A stretch of DNA of 64,000 nt from Episyrphus balteatus (Eukaryota; Arthropoda; Insecta; Diptera; Syrphidae): assembly GCF_945859705.1 (NCBI RefSeq), contig NC_079134.1, positions 87,686,973 to 87,750,972 on the forward strand, given 5' to 3'. The notes under the pieces were generated by a model. It saw only the letters and a program-made list of their open reading frames with translations, was not told where the DNA came from and ran no database searches. Both the position numbers and the translations under genes were made by a program. This document shows positions 44,090 through 56,425 of this stretch, piece by piece; the stretch's first letter is position 1, and each line of letters opens with the position of its first letter.

Positions 44090-44352
44090 CATAAACAAAA
44101 AATACCAAGACTGGAAACTTTCGTACGTCTTTCCCCCCAAAACCCTTTTGTGTACAGTGTTGTCAGTGAATATATGTGAAAGCCACCACGTTGGTAAATG
44201 ACGTTAACACGCACACATTTATAGATTCACGACATTCACCACACATCGGACACGAACACAACGATAAGTTCACGACATTCACCACACCTCGCAGCTTCTA
44301 GGCAAACGTCAGTTGACCGCCGAGTTTCCAGTCTGGGTATTTTTTGTTTATG
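44090..44352. mobile_element. 263-bp MITE, copy 2, duplication GTCAAGA(T/C)
   Basis: Same ends as copy 1 and near-identical interior read on the other strand. GTCAAGAT (44,080-44,087) and GTCAAGAC (44,353-44,360) flank it, with two extra G at the left. The right arm keeps the empty site GAGTCAAGACCG (near 54,680, inverted). Confidence 0.85.
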
Positions 44353-44646
44353 GTCAAGACCGTTATGCCCATGATTTTTTTTTTTCTTTTCTATCCATAC
44401 AAAAAGATCTTCTCGCTCTGTCTGAGGCAGAGCCGTGAAAACACATGATACTCACTCTCAAAGACCACGTAAAAGAGAATCAGAGAATAAATAATCAAAA
44501 TTCCAAAGAGAAATAAAAGCATTTTAAAATTTCTCAAATTTTGTATTGAAAAGAGCTTTTTTAAAAGCTCTTCAAAGTGGTGATTTTCAGTTTCATAATG
44601 TCACATTTTTCTATGAAGATGAGATATCTGTATATAATTATTTGTG

Positions 44647-45700
44647 TCTGCAGTGTCTTAAAGATACAGACAATAAAGACGATAATAATGCACCTATGCA
44701 ACAAAATGAAATTAAAGTGTCTATTCCACCTATAAAAATTTTACACAAATCATGTGATTATATTCATAATCTGTGCAAATCTTTAAAAATTAATGATTAT
44801 TCTGTGTGAAAAATCACAATTGGAATCAAAATCTTTTCCGAATCCCTAGATTCATATAACAAAATATGTGCCGAACTTAAATCTAAGCAATGCCAATATT
44901 TTACGCATGATTTTAAAAATGCAAAGTCATTCAAGGTAGACTTGTTCGATTTGATGAGATGGACAGTGATGATCTTAAAAATGAACTAATATCTCTTGGT
45001 TTAAAATGTAAAGAAATCAAAATGGTTAAAAAGAAATATGAACATTACGACGATGTATTTTATATCATTTATATAGAGAACGGATCAATCAAATTAAATG
45101 ACTTACGTAAGAATATTCGGTCCGTTTTTTGTACCCAAGTGAGATGGAAATATCAACGTCGGTCGGTTAAAACATAAACTAACTCAATGCCACAACTGCC
45201 AGATGTTTGGCCATGGCGAGAAAAACTGCAGCGTAAACACATATTGTGCAAATTGTTCTGGACCACATAAAACCATCGATTGTAAATCTGAAGGAATACT
45301 CAAGTGTGCCAACTGTAAAGGCATGCACCGATCTACTGACCACACTTGCATGAATCGTATCAGGTATCAAGAAATAAGAGAAAAGCTTTCTAAAAATTAA
45401 AATTCTCCAAGGCATTTAATGTCCCATCAAAAACCGGTTTGAGTTTTACAACCGAACCCGATAAATCACATGAGCTCTGAAAGTTTTCCTCTTCTTTCTA
45501 AACGATCTTCCACCCGGCACCAATCCCTTCCGACACCGACAGTATCAGTGTCTCGTCGCTCAACAACTACACAAGTGCAGCCAACAACAACTCAAGCGCA
45601 CTCTTCGCATTCAACACTTTTCTCCCAAGAGGAGCTTTCTTCATTGACAACTGAGATGATTTCCAAATTGAGTAAAAGTAAAACAAAAGCTCAACAATTT
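44647..45700 (+). pseudogene. Jockey-like ORF1 with three CCHC knuckles
   Basis: Starts mid-frame with IPPIKILHKSCDYIHNL and a stop near 44,807. DLKNELISLGLKCKEIK follows after a shift (44,959-45,177). Then QCHNCQMFGHGEKNC, YCANCSGPHKTIDC and CANCKGMHRSTDHTC give three zinc knuckles (45,186-45,355). A Ser/Thr-rich tail continues to about 45,750. Frame breaks near 44,810, 44,940, 45,150 and 45,400 kill it. Role: RNA-binding gag-like protein of the LINE particle. Confidence 0.8.
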
Positions 45701-45737
45701 AATGTTATAGCACAGCTTGCTACAAAATATCTTTACA

Positions 45738-48389
45738 ACAATGTCATGTAATACAATTAATTCCTTAAAAATTTTAACTTGGAATGCCAGGAGCATCCGA
45801 AATAAATGTACAGAATTTTTCAACTTTCTTTGTAATTTGAATGCTGATGTATGTCTAGTGACTGAAACATGGCTTAGTGGTGAGGTTCGATTTTCTGACT
45901 CAAATTACATTTGTCATAGATTTGATCGTTTAAATAGAACAGGTGGCGGTGTTGCCATCGTTGTAAAAAAACTATTAAACATAAACTTTTGTCAGTAATT
46001 AATACCAAAGTAATTGAACCAATGGGAATTGAGATCTTATTAGAAGATTCCTCAAGCTTAAAAGTATTATCAGTGTGTTTCCCCGGGGGAAATTCAAATA
46101 AAGAAAAGGTTATATTATTTAAAAGTGATTTAAGGAAGATACTTAGCTGTAGCGACCCATTTATAGTAGGTGGTGACCTCAATTCTAGACATCGAGGATG
46201 GGGATGCCTTAGGGCAAATTCCTGGGGAAATATTCTTTCAGATATCGAAATGAGATATCCAATTAGTATTTTATACCCTAACAGCCCGACTTACATTCCT
46301 GAATCTGCAAGATCATCTCCTTCGACCCTTGATTTATTTGTAACTAATGTCGCAAATATTGTAACACAACCTGTTGCAATAAATGCACTGAGTTCAAACC
46401 ACTTACCTGTTTACTGTGATATTAGTTTTAGAGCTATTCTTAATAATGTGCAATATTTAGATTTTAAAAAAAGCAAATTGGCCACTGTTTAGGCAACATA
46501 TTAACACAAATCTGGAAGGATTCGTACCTGTCCCATTAGAGTCTGTAAGACGTGAACAGATTGACACTCATTTAAAATCCTTCACATCTAATATTCTAGA
46601 GAGTGTAAATCTATCCGTGCCTTTAAAAAAAAACAACAAACGCTCGATTATACTTCCTCAATTTATACTCCAAATGATAAAAGAAAGAAACTGGCTGAGA
46701 AGACAGTGGCAAAAATTTCGTATTCAATCTGTTTATAATGAAATGAATGTTTTAAATAGGCTGATTTCTGATCAAATTAAAGTTTTTCGCAACAAAGAGT
46801 GGAATGAAAATATAAGATTCCTCGATAAATGTTCTAAACCATTTTGGAACATCGCGAAAATTATAAAAAAGAAAAATAAACAAATTCCATACCTAGAAAG
46901 TGCAGGTACAGTCTTTTTTACACCTGACAGTAAATGTGAACTATTGGCTGATACGTTTTTGGTCAACCACAACTCTTCAGTTGCACTCACTTCACCATTA
47001 GATTCAATAGTTTATGCTTCGCTAACTGAATTCAATCTAACTGAATACAGCACTCCAATAGACAATTTAATTGTATATGAGGATGTAGAATATTTTATAG
47101 CCAGTCTTAAAAACAATAAATCGCCAGGAATCGATAAAATAAACAATCGAATTCTGAAACAACTGCCAAAAAATTGTTTCAAGTGTCTTACATACATTTT
47201 TAATGCTTGTTTAAAGACACAGTACTTCCCGGATGATTGGAAAGTTGCCAAGGTTGTAACCATTCTTAAAATAGGTAAAAGTGCAAATAATACCCAAAGT
47301 TACAGGCCAATCAGCCTTCTCAGCAGTTGTAGTAAAATTCTTGAAAAAATAATAAAAATAAAATTACAAGATTTCATATCCACCCAAAATATTATGCCAT
47401 TAGAACAATTTGGTTTCCGGAAAGATCATTCCACATCACATCAAGTTGTAAGGATTTGTAGTTTAACTTCTAAAGAGTCCACTGGGTTAGTGCTACTTGA
47501 TATTGAGAAAGCCTTTGACTCAGTATGGCACGATGGGCTCCTTTATAAGCTTATACAATTTAGATTTCCTCCTTACCTTATTAAACTCATTCAAAGCTTC
47601 TTAACAAATAGAAACTTTATGGTCTATTTAAACAATGATTTTTCAACTAGAAGATCAGTTCCAGCTGGTGTTCCCCAAGGATCGGTTCTTGCTCCTTTGT
47701 TATACAATTTGATCACAGCCAATCTTCCTGATTTACCAGACTGTGAACTAGTCATGTATGTGGATGATACTGCAATTTTTTCATCACACGAACTTGGTGG
47801 TCATAGAAATTAAACTCCAAAGAGCTCTTAATATAATATTTGAATATTACAAGCATTGGAAAATTAAAATTAATGCTGGCAAAACCCAATCTATCTTTTT
47901 CACCAGAAAAATAAAGAATTGCTTTTTGCCCAGCAAAAATTTAGAGCTCGATAACACTGAAATAAAATGGTTCGATACAGTTAAATATCTTGGAGTCACT
48001 TTGGACAAGACACCGACTTTCAAAAATCATGCTTCTAATATAAACACGAAAATTAACATTGCTACTAAAATGCTCTACCCGATCATAAATCGAAAGTCAT
48101 TAGTAACGAAAATAAAATAATCTTAATTAAAGTTATATTTCAGGCCATGTTATTGTATGCGTCACCTGTATGAGGTACCTGCGCACAGATGCATATTAAA
48201 AAACTACAAATATCGCAAAACAAAGTTTTAAACATGATTTTAAATCTGCCATGGTTTTATTCGACCTCTGAACTGTATAAAAAAGCTGGTGTACTTCCCA
48301 TATCAAAGAAAGTTGAAATTCTTAATGAAAATTTTTTTGAAAAATGTAACTATTCTGAAAATCCTTTAATTAGGTCTCTTAGAGTATAA
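45738..48389 (+). pseudogene. Jockey-like ORF2: endonuclease and reverse transcriptase
   Basis: From an ATG at 45,738: LTWNARSIRNK, DVCLVTETW, then after a shift near 45,985 GGDLNSRHRGWG and LSSNHLPV. The usual SDH is SNH, so a catalytic Asp is lost. The reverse transcriptase from 46,617 has SPGIDKINNRIL, SYRPISLLS, EQFGFRKDHSTSHQ, DIEKAFDSVWHDG, GVPQGSVLAP and YVDDTAIF (YVDD box). It then shifts near 47,800; the C-terminal parts lie at 47,820-48,120 and 48,189-48,389. At least five breaks make it dead. The 398-codon RT stretch is the best preserved part. Confidence 0.85.
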
Positions 48390-48489
48390 ACTGCTTTAAT
48401 GTACAAACTAATTCTTATTTTTGTTTATTTATACTATTTTATTTATCTATTTTGTTAGCGACTAAAAATATATGTAACCATTAATGTTG

Positions 48490-48850
48490 TTCAATATTTT
48501 TTGTATTTATTTATATATTTATTTATTTATTTATATATTTATTTATTTGTTATTTATTTATTTATTTATTAATTTATTTATTTATTTATTTATTTTTTGT
48601 TTTGTATTTGTTTATTTACTATCAATTTTTCTTGATTACATTATTTATTATTAACTAATATAATTGTATTCAGCTATATCCTTATGTTCTTTCACATCCA
48701 TATTTGTTTTTGTTATACATCCTATCTAAATTAACTTATTTATTTTTCTACTTATTTATTTTCTATTTAAATTTTTTGTAATGGTATATTGGTTTCTTTA
48801 CTTATTTATTTATTTATTTGTCGATTTATACATCATTATACGTTTGTTAC
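48490..48850. repeat. TTTA-rich 3' UTR tract of Jockey-like copy 2
   Basis: Runs of TTTATTTATTTA broken by other AT-rich sequence. It occupies the same place as the giant (TAAA)n in copy 1, in matching orientation relative to the element, and shows the likely pre-expansion state. Confidence 0.8.
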
Positions 48851-49599
48851 TTATGTTACTTTTGCGCATATACGAGTATAAATATTCATATAAAGAATTA
48901 ATTCGACCTGTAAATCCTGTGATATTAGTAAGTAAGCTTCTCATTTATCTAACTTCTGTTACTATTTTTTCTATTTTTTTTTTGTTTTTTTTGCTCTAAT
49001 TCTTACATGAAGGTTTTTGCCTATAGTTTTCCTTCAATTTAATTAAATTTTTAAAATTAATATTGGCAATTCACTTTCAATAAAATTTTCCAGTAGTAAG
49101 ATATAAAAATTATCATAAATCTGTACAAGCTGTGCTAAAAGCACAATATGTAAACAAAAATTGTATTATCTATCAAATAAAATATCTATCTATTCTTATT
49201 TTGTATGCATTCTTTTTGTAATAAGAAAGAAAACTAAAATAATGAAAATAAATTCATAATTTTTATGTTTTGTGGACTTGATGAATAATATTCAATTTAT
49301 GACCTGTAGTCATAAAATTTAACGAAATATTTCGGTGACCCTCAAAATTTCAAGTTATCGTCAAAAAACCGTTTTTCAATGTTTTCAGATTTCAACGATT
49401 TTTTTCTCAGACATTTTTCGGTCAATTTTTTTCAGTTCTAAACAGATCAGTACTTGTTCTTTTTGAAAATATTATTCATTTTGCTAAAGCACCAAATTGG
49501 GTGTATATTTTATGGGCTAAATTTCAAAGTATCTACAACATTTTTTCACCGTTTTTTAATTGTTTTAATTCAAATTGTTGTTGTATTTTGTTTTGTTAA

Positions 49600-49845
49600 A
49601 TACTCCGTTGAATGAAGAAGATTATAATGCAGAGTTCAATTACATTTTGGATTGTGTGAAAGTTAATGGGTTAAATGAAAAAAATATACAAAACACAATA
49701 AGAAACATAGAATGTTAAATATTCCATTGAATGAAGAAGATTATAATGTAGAGTTCAATTACATTTTGGATTGTGCGAAAGTTAATGGGTTAGTGAAAAA
49801 ATTATACAAAACACAAGAAAGAAAATACAACAACAATTTAAAGAA
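49600..49845. repeat. Tandem duplication of about 118 bp
   Basis: AATGAAGAAGATTATAATG followed by AGTTCAATTACATTTTGG occurs at about 49,610 and again at about 49,727 with few changes. Part of the outer sequence (TTGTTGTATTTTGTT near 49,577 and AAAATACAACAACAA near 49,827) is inverted. The surrounding 49,197-50,065 has no gene. Confidence 0.8.
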
Positions 49846-50067
49846 CAAAATACAACCCTATTAAGGGGGGAAATCCCTCTAGACGATGGGGTTTTCAAGA
49901 TTTTTTTTGGAAAACTGAAAGCATTAATTAAAATTTGGAAAAATACATAATATTATTGACATCATGAAGTGTAAACACAATTTTTTTTGAAGTAATAAAA
50001 AAACAAAATGGCGGATATACAGCCGTTTAAAGTTGATGCCTCGCGTTTGCGCCGTGCAATGCCCAGG

Positions 50068-50068
50068 C

Positions 50069-50099
<31 letters not shown>

Positions 50100-50115
50100 T
50101 AGACAGACAGACACT
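50068..50115. repeat. (CAGA)n microsatellite
   Basis: About twelve copies of CAGA/CAGATAGA. It lies at the end of the BEL-type gag relic, where minus-strand translation would otherwise approach a cysteine-containing segment, so it may have expanded inside old coding sequence. Confidence 0.85.
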
Positions 50116-50504
50116 GTTCTTTGACCTAAACAAAGATAGCAGAAAAGCTTCGTTGCTTCGACCAGTTCTTTTTATGTTACTGTTTGATGAGCTTTTGGAT
50201 GCACTGTTTGATAGATACTTGTTTGAGTGGTATATTTGAAATCTGTTGATGTCAGCTGAGACAACACACTAGCTCACACTTCAAGAAAGCGAAACATTCC
50301 AGCAAGCGTTGGTAATTCTTCTGTTGATCGATGCACCGACCATTGCATGTGACTTGCAGCATCAAGTAATTTCTTAATTTGGTAAAGCAACATGTGTTCA
50401 GCTACAACTTCCGAACTTAGTAACAACATACTGCAGTTGACGGAAGGCATTTCTGGCTGAATCAAGCATCTTTCGCATAGTGTCACCCGTCGGATGTTGT
50501 TCAG

Positions 50505-52044
50505 TAGGGATGGCGGTTGTTAGTACAAAAACCGGTTTTCGGTTTTTCCGGTTTTTTTCCTTTCATTTAAACCGACCGGTTTTAAACCGGGCCAATAAAC
50601 CGGTTTTTGGAAAAACCGGTTTTCGATTTTTTTTTGCTTAATTTATAAAAAGACAAAATTAAACCTAAATTGTCAACCAAAAAAAAAAAACTTTTCGAAG
50701 AAAATCCCTGAGCAAAGCTTTTTTAGTTTGATTTTGTTATAAGGGCCAATTTATTGACTCTCCATTAAACTTAAATCGCCATTAAAAAAGGGAATTTCAA
50801 AATTTAAAACCAAATTCGTTTAATTCAGTCTCTTTTAAGGATTTTTTTGAAGTTTGGCATCATTAACTAATTGAGCATTAAATGTAAAAGTCGTTTTAGT
50901 TAAAACACCAAATTCGACCTTTTAAGAGGGATTTTTAGAGCAAACGAAGGTTTTAAACAGGATTTCTATTTATTCACTCTCCATTAGCGTCAAATGTCAT
51001 TTCATTTATTATTTTATTAAACAAAGTTTCAGTGTAAGTTAACAATTACAAATGAATAAAACATGCATGAATATGGAAAAATGGGATGGTAAAAATGTGT
51101 TCAATCAATTTCATAAGACCAACGTTTGGTAATTGGTAATTTTGGTTTACAGAAAAAGTCGTTTTTGTGTTTTTTTAGTTCAACGACATGTACGTTATAG
51201 GAATGAATTGCTTCAGGTTTTGGTCACTACTGGCATTTCTCTCTCGCCAGTATGGTATATAAATTTTTAAATCTATGGGTATGAGGGTTAATGGACAACA
51301 CTTTATTTGAGATTTTTAATAGACACAAAATTCAAAGAAATTAATTCATTTCTTATCCACTTCACATAGCGCAGAGAATATCTTCACGACTTGTGAAACT
51401 AATCAGGGTTGAGATGCTGCGTAATCCTAATTGTAACACCTTCTGTTACTGGTCATCATTTTTGTGTTTTTATATTGTTTATCCTTCAAATCTTCAAATT
51501 TAAATATATTTTATTTGACAAAAATGTAGCTTTTGACAGTTTAATTTTTCAAAAAATAACCCTGCCATATTTCTAATGGAGTTTTAAATTTAAAGTTTCC
51601 ATTAAAAGAAAGACTTTAACTAAAGCAGAGTGAATTAAATGAATTTTTAATGATGGAAACTTAAAGACGTCAATAGATTAACAAAGCTTTTAACTAAAAC
51701 GATAAATTTCCAAATTTAATGGAGGCTCAATAAATTGGCCCTAAGAGTTCTTAACTCACTCTTAATAGGAGTTTTGAGGAATTTGTTAAACCGAATATGA
51801 ATGAAAATTTATAATTATATGGTAAGTTGAGAGAGGGAATGAATGTTTTGAGGGTTTTCACTTTTTTATCTCGTCGGATCTTTTTTTTCTTGGACGTTTT
51901 TTTTCAGCCGGTTTTTTTTTTAGGTTTTTCGGTTTTTTTGTAAAAACCGGTTTAAACCGCGAGGACAAAAAAACCGAAAAAAACCGGTTGACCGAAGCAA
52001 AAAAACCGAAACCGGTTTAAACCGGCCGGTTTTTCCCATCCCTA
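50505..52044. mobile_element. hAT-type element with TTGTTCAG duplication
   Basis: TTGTTCAG at 50,497-50,504 and 52,045-52,052. Left end TAGGGATGGCGG; right end on the other strand TAGGGATGGGAAAA. Subterminal AAACCGGTTTT repeats crowd both sides (50,525-50,630 and 51,905-52,035). The interior has no transposase and is split by a Harbinger-like element. Removing it rejoins the gag frame. Confidence 0.92.
50743..51741. mobile_element. Harbinger-like nonautonomous element with TAA duplication
   Basis: Ends GGGCCAATTTATTGA on both sides, continuing to CTCCATTAA; TAA at 50,740-50,742 and 51,742-51,744. The TWA duplication and GGGCC start fit PIF/Harbinger. It is 999 bp with no coding capacity and sits inside the hAT element. 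Confidence 0.85.
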
Positions 52045-52641
52045 TTGTTCAGCTTTAGCTAACAACGCACTACATATTGACAATTGCTCTTCAGAAATCT
52101 GTTGCTGACCAAGTATTGGCCAATCGGCTTCGAACTTTTTCCAAACTTCTTCAACTCGATCGAGACGGATAATTGCCTCTTCAGATGACCACTGAGCAAT
52201 TTCTGGATCTGTGTGACTTGTTGTAGCACGCCGCAATGTTTCGCGGTACAGCCGCATAGATTGAGGGACAAGATTTGCAGATGCTTCAATACTGCGATTT
52301 GAGGATGATAATGCTTGAATATGAGCATCTTCTTCCTCTATTGCAGATGCAGCAGCAATCTCAGCTTGCTTGTTATTCTTACAAAAGATCCTGTCGCTCC
52401 TTAAAAGAAAAACATACAAAATAGAAATTGCTCTAAATTTCGGTTGACCTACTAATGCGATGCACAAAAATAATCAAACATATCTGAGCGAACGGACTCT
52501 ATCACTCGAAATAAAATTGATTTATCCTTTAACATATTTTGCACTTAAAATTTTGTCAACTATGCACATCACATTAATGGTAAAAACTTGCTCTTATATG
52601 CTCATTATGCTCAATGCATGCTCATAATACTCAATGCTCAG

Positions 52642-53625
52642 TAGGGTGGAGTGAAAAAAAAGTTGTCTTATTTTTTGTTCTACATAGCCAAGATGGGTGC
52701 CATTTGGAACTTAAATAACAGGAAAAAAGTTTCAGATCAATCAAAGAAGTTTTAGAGGGTTCACAAGTCACTTGAAAAAAATGAAAACACCATAAAGGTT
52801 ATTTTATGGATTTTTTTGAGTTTTTATTGTTTTACTCAGTTTTTTTGATTCGAAAAACATGTACATTATTATTTATGGTTCAATTTTCATTTAAAAATTA
52901 CGATTTTATTGACTTAATGCCCTTTCTGCAAGAATCCATGGGCGGCGAGCACCCCCAACCCCCATAATTCAGCCACGTAAAAACCAAAAATAAAGAAATT
53001 TCTTAGACAAAAATAGTTTTGGTTTTTTGTTAATTTCTCGAAAATGACAAGATGTTTTTGGATGCGGTTTTCTGTTTTTGTTTAAAAACAATAAGAGCAA
53101 TAACCTAAGTAGTACTTAGTTACATAAAATTTTGAAAAAAATTAGTTTGAAATTTTTTTTTTCAAAATTTTGATTTCGAAAATTAATTTTTCAAAAACTG
53201 TGCCAGAAAATGGCCATATTAAACATTTTTGTAAAAGACGAAGTTTTTGGCTTTACATCTAGGTATAGCACGTTATTGTAAGTATAACCTTTGATTTTTA
53301 ATATTTTTTTGTTTCAAATTAAATAATTTCTTTTTTAAATTGCCCCTCCCCGCTAAACGAAGGGGAATAGACCCTCCTTCCATACGATTTTTTTCTTGTC
53401 TCGACCGAACCTACACGCTCTAACTTTTTGGCACATTGCTCCATCTCTTTTGAAAATTGCTCCCAGTACATTACTTCCAACAAGCATGTAAATTTTAAAG
53501 GGCGTTGTGAACCCTCAAGATATTTTTTGATCGGGCTGAGATTTGGTATGCTCTTTTTTGTCCCTGGTATGTAGAAGAAGAAAAAAAAAAAAAAAGAAAA
53601 AAAAGTGCAGTTTCACTCCGCCCTA
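52642..53625. mobile_element. hAT-like element with ATGCTCAG duplication
   Basis: ATGCTCAG at 52,634-52,641 and 53,626-53,633. Ends TAGGGTGGAGTGAAA and, on the other strand, TAGGGCGGAGTGAAA. The interior contains stretches shared with one half of the 57,274-59,577 foldback (for example ATCCATGGGCGGCGAGC near 52,937 and the GTCTCGACC block near 53,398). It has no transposase. Confidence 0.85.
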
Positions 53626-53633
53626 ATGCTCAG

Positions 53634-54391
53634 GGTTAAAATTCTCATATTGCACAGTTAAATTTCAAATTATATTTCGTCAGAGCCATGAAATACGAAC
53701 TGGCTCTTTCGATAATGTATTTTATATTTCCTTACCTCGGCTCTGCAAATAATATAAAATATCCCGAATCAATGTTTAACTCAAATTGCATCCATATGAA
53801 AGGCTTTGAAAGTAAAAAAAAAATTTTTTTTAAACATGAAAAAGTGAATATACAGATATAGTTTTTCTCTAAACTAAAAACTGCTTAAAAAAACTTAATT
53901 ATTGGAAATTATCAGTAATTTACAAGTCCCGACCTAAGATTTTATTTTCAAAATATCTCAAAAACCTGAGCCAAGTTTTTAAAACGGTTGCCACCACTGA
54001 ATTCAGCACACTCGAATTAACTAGAATCGATGTGTCTCCGCTCTGTTGCAAAAAAAAAGTTCTAAAAACTATCACAGTGTTATTAACGGCATACCTTCCT
54101 CTAATGAAATAAACATCCGATCATTTATCTCAAAAAATGCCATTTTTCTTTGAATATTAAAATAACACCTCTTATTGGAAAACCCTTATCACATTCATGA
54201 TCGCTTCTTATTTCCTTCTTTTTTCGTCTAATGAATGAACGAACAAAAATGTTATACGAACTTCAAAATATGTTTTCTTGTTTAAGTCAATCCATCTTTA
54301 AATTTGTAATGTACAAGGAACATTTTACGCTGGTTACAAATGCGGAATATACATATGCATATGTACCTAGATTTATTGTAATATATAAGAC
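53634..54391. other. Anonymous spacer before the right foldback arm
   Basis: AT-rich, without inverted ends, arrays or reading frames I can support. Confidence 0.45.
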
Positions 54392-56425
54392 CACAAATAA
54401 TTATATACAGATATCTCATCTTCATAAAAAAAAGTGACATATGAAACTGAAAATCACCACTTTGAAGAGCTTTTAAAAAAGCTCTTTTCGATGAAAAATT
54501 TGAGAAATTTTAAAATGCTTTTTTTTCTCTTTGGAATTTTGATTATTTATTCTGTGATTCTCTTTTACGTGGTCTTTGAGAGTGAGTATCATGTGTTTTC
54601 ACGGCTCTGCCTCAGACAGAGCGAGAAGATCTTTTTGTATGGATAGAAAAGAAAAAAAAATCATGGGCATAACGGTCTTGACTCTTGAGTTGGAATCGTT
54701 ATTTTTCTGTATCTCTGAAATTTGTTCTTGTATTCTTGTTGTGTTTTTGCATTGCAAAATCGCGCTTTAACTGTTTCTTTTTTAAGGCGGGATATATGGT
54801 AGAAAAATAGAGCTGTGTGTGTGCAGATGGATTGTGGACGTATTTAAAAATAAAAACCTGAGCAGTAAATGCATTTTTTTCCCTAATATTTTTTTCATAA
54901 GCTAGGTTCAGATTGAGATGAGGAATAAAAATATGAGGTGATCTGTGGTTTTGCAATATTGTTTGTCAATTAAAAAAATGGAAAGGCAAACAGAAAATCG
55001 TCGTATTTGAAGTATAAGAGCACAAAAGAAAATAGTACTCAGATACGATTACAACTCAAGACCGTTGTGCACATATGTGTTTTTTTTTCTGTCCATAGAA
55101 GTAGACCTTGCAGCTCGAGTATTGAGTCTTCCTGGCGCACGTTTTTTGTTTCTTTCTATCAAAGGAATATACGGTTGACGCTGGTCAGTCTGCCTCAACG
55201 AGAACGATTCATTAAAAAAACAACACAAAAAACTTACTCAGTAGTTCAGTACCTACTCACAAAAGATTTATTAGAAGAGAAAGAAAGAATAAGGAATATG
55301 TACTAGTATCTACATACATACTTGGGTTGGTTTTTTGTTTTTGTTTGTTTGTTTTTTTTTGCAATTTAGTTTTGTTTTTGTTTCCTTGGATGGCGCGATT
55401 GAGTAATTGTGTGTAGGTATGCAAAAGGATTGTGAATGCATTTTAAGAAAGTAGGTAGGTACCTAGTACTACCTACCTGATCAATGAAAGAAATTTTGTT
55501 CTTTAATATTTTTTCATAGGATAGGTTAGGGTTAGGAATATACAAATGAGATCTGGTTTTGGGATATTTTTTGGAAATCAAGGAAAAAAGTTTTATTTGT
55601 TTGCGCATTGATTTGGTTTGTGTTTTTGTTTAACTGGGGTATGAAATCATGAGTATCTAATTAGGTAGGTGAAACAGGTCGGACTGGGGCAAAAGGGCCC
55701 GGGTGCCAAAATGAAAAAGGGGCACCGCTGCATACAAAAAAAATTACAATACTACAAACATTTCTCGAAGAAGAAAAGAGATATTTAAGAGATTTAACGG
55801 ATTTAGAAAGACAAGATTTAGTTCTTTTAGAAACCGTTACAAATTTATTTATAACAAATAAACAAATGCTAAGAAATAACCTCGAAAACTGATAAAAAGC
55901 GGCATTTTCGATATTCTAACGGGATTATCTCAAAAACGTGATGTGATAAAATTTTTTTGACTTCGGATTCGAGTTCAGCACCCAAAAAACCTAGGTATAG
56001 AAAAGTATATCTTGGTGTCTGTAACAAAAACCTTGTTGACCAGTGTTATCTATAAATCAAGAACAGCGGAAACGGAGAACATTCAAATGTCTGGTTTGTC
56101 TTTGATCCATATTGCAGAACCAAATTAAATACCTTAATACCTACTAAATTGGAAAAAAAAGGAAATAAATTCCTCCTTTATTTAGTTCTTTTATTTTTTA
56201 TGTCTTGTAGATAAACGAAAGGAATTACACATTCTAATTTTGTTGTTGTTTCGTTTGTGTAGAGTTAAGAAAATTACTAATTTAACAATAAAATTATTTA
56301 GTGGAGTAACTGAAGCTAAAAAATGTTGTAAAGGATCTTTTCTTACAAACGTCGGTAATTTAAAAATACTCTTATCTCTATGAAAAATTGCTTGACAAAT
56401 TGCACTGCTTCCGTTTTGCTTTTAA

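Larger units (their letters stand above)
44647..49196 (+). mobile_element. Jockey-like LINE, copy 2, 5'-truncated
   Basis: Begins within ORF1 (LQCLKDTDN) right at the apex of the giant foldback and ends with AATAAAATATCTATCTATT, the same terminal tail as copy 1. ORF1, ORF2 and a TTTA-rich 3' UTR follow in order. It is more mutated than copy 1 in ORF2 but has no nested insertion, so it serves as the reference for copy 1. Confidence 0.85.
50116..52467 (-). pseudogene. BEL/Pao-type gag relic split by a hAT element
   Basis: On the minus strand, 52,398-52,053 encodes EEDAHIQALSSSNRSIEASA, RLDRVEEVWKKFEADWP and ISEEQLSICSALLAKAEQ. After the hAT element the frame resumes with HPTGDTMRKML, and in a second frame YQIKKLLDAASHMQWSVHR and ELPTLAGMFRFLEV, the order seen in the N-terminal gag domain of BEL/Pao elements. 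A frameshift follows near 50,400 and a TGA near 50,272 stands where Arg would be expected. A pyrimidine-AG before 52,398 could be a splice acceptor. It is not the family of the 20,045 element, as the sequences differ. Confidence 0.55.
39813..56421. mobile_element. Giant foldback, arms of about 2 kb
   Basis: The left arm (39,813-44,646) and the right arm (54,392-56,421) are inverted copies. The arms start AAGCAAAACGGAAGCAG and meet at GATATCTGTATATAATT apex sequence. The left arm is longer only because of five insertions totalling about 2.75 kb; without them both arms are near 2.05 kb. TTAA lies outside both ends (39,809-39,812, 56,422-56,425), a possible target duplication, but the flanking evidence is thin. 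No protein of its own is visible. The 9.7-kb middle contains a Jockey-like LINE and a BEL gag relic. The remaining arm segments (40,762-41,496, 42,033-42,586 and so on) hold no gene. Confidence 0.75.
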
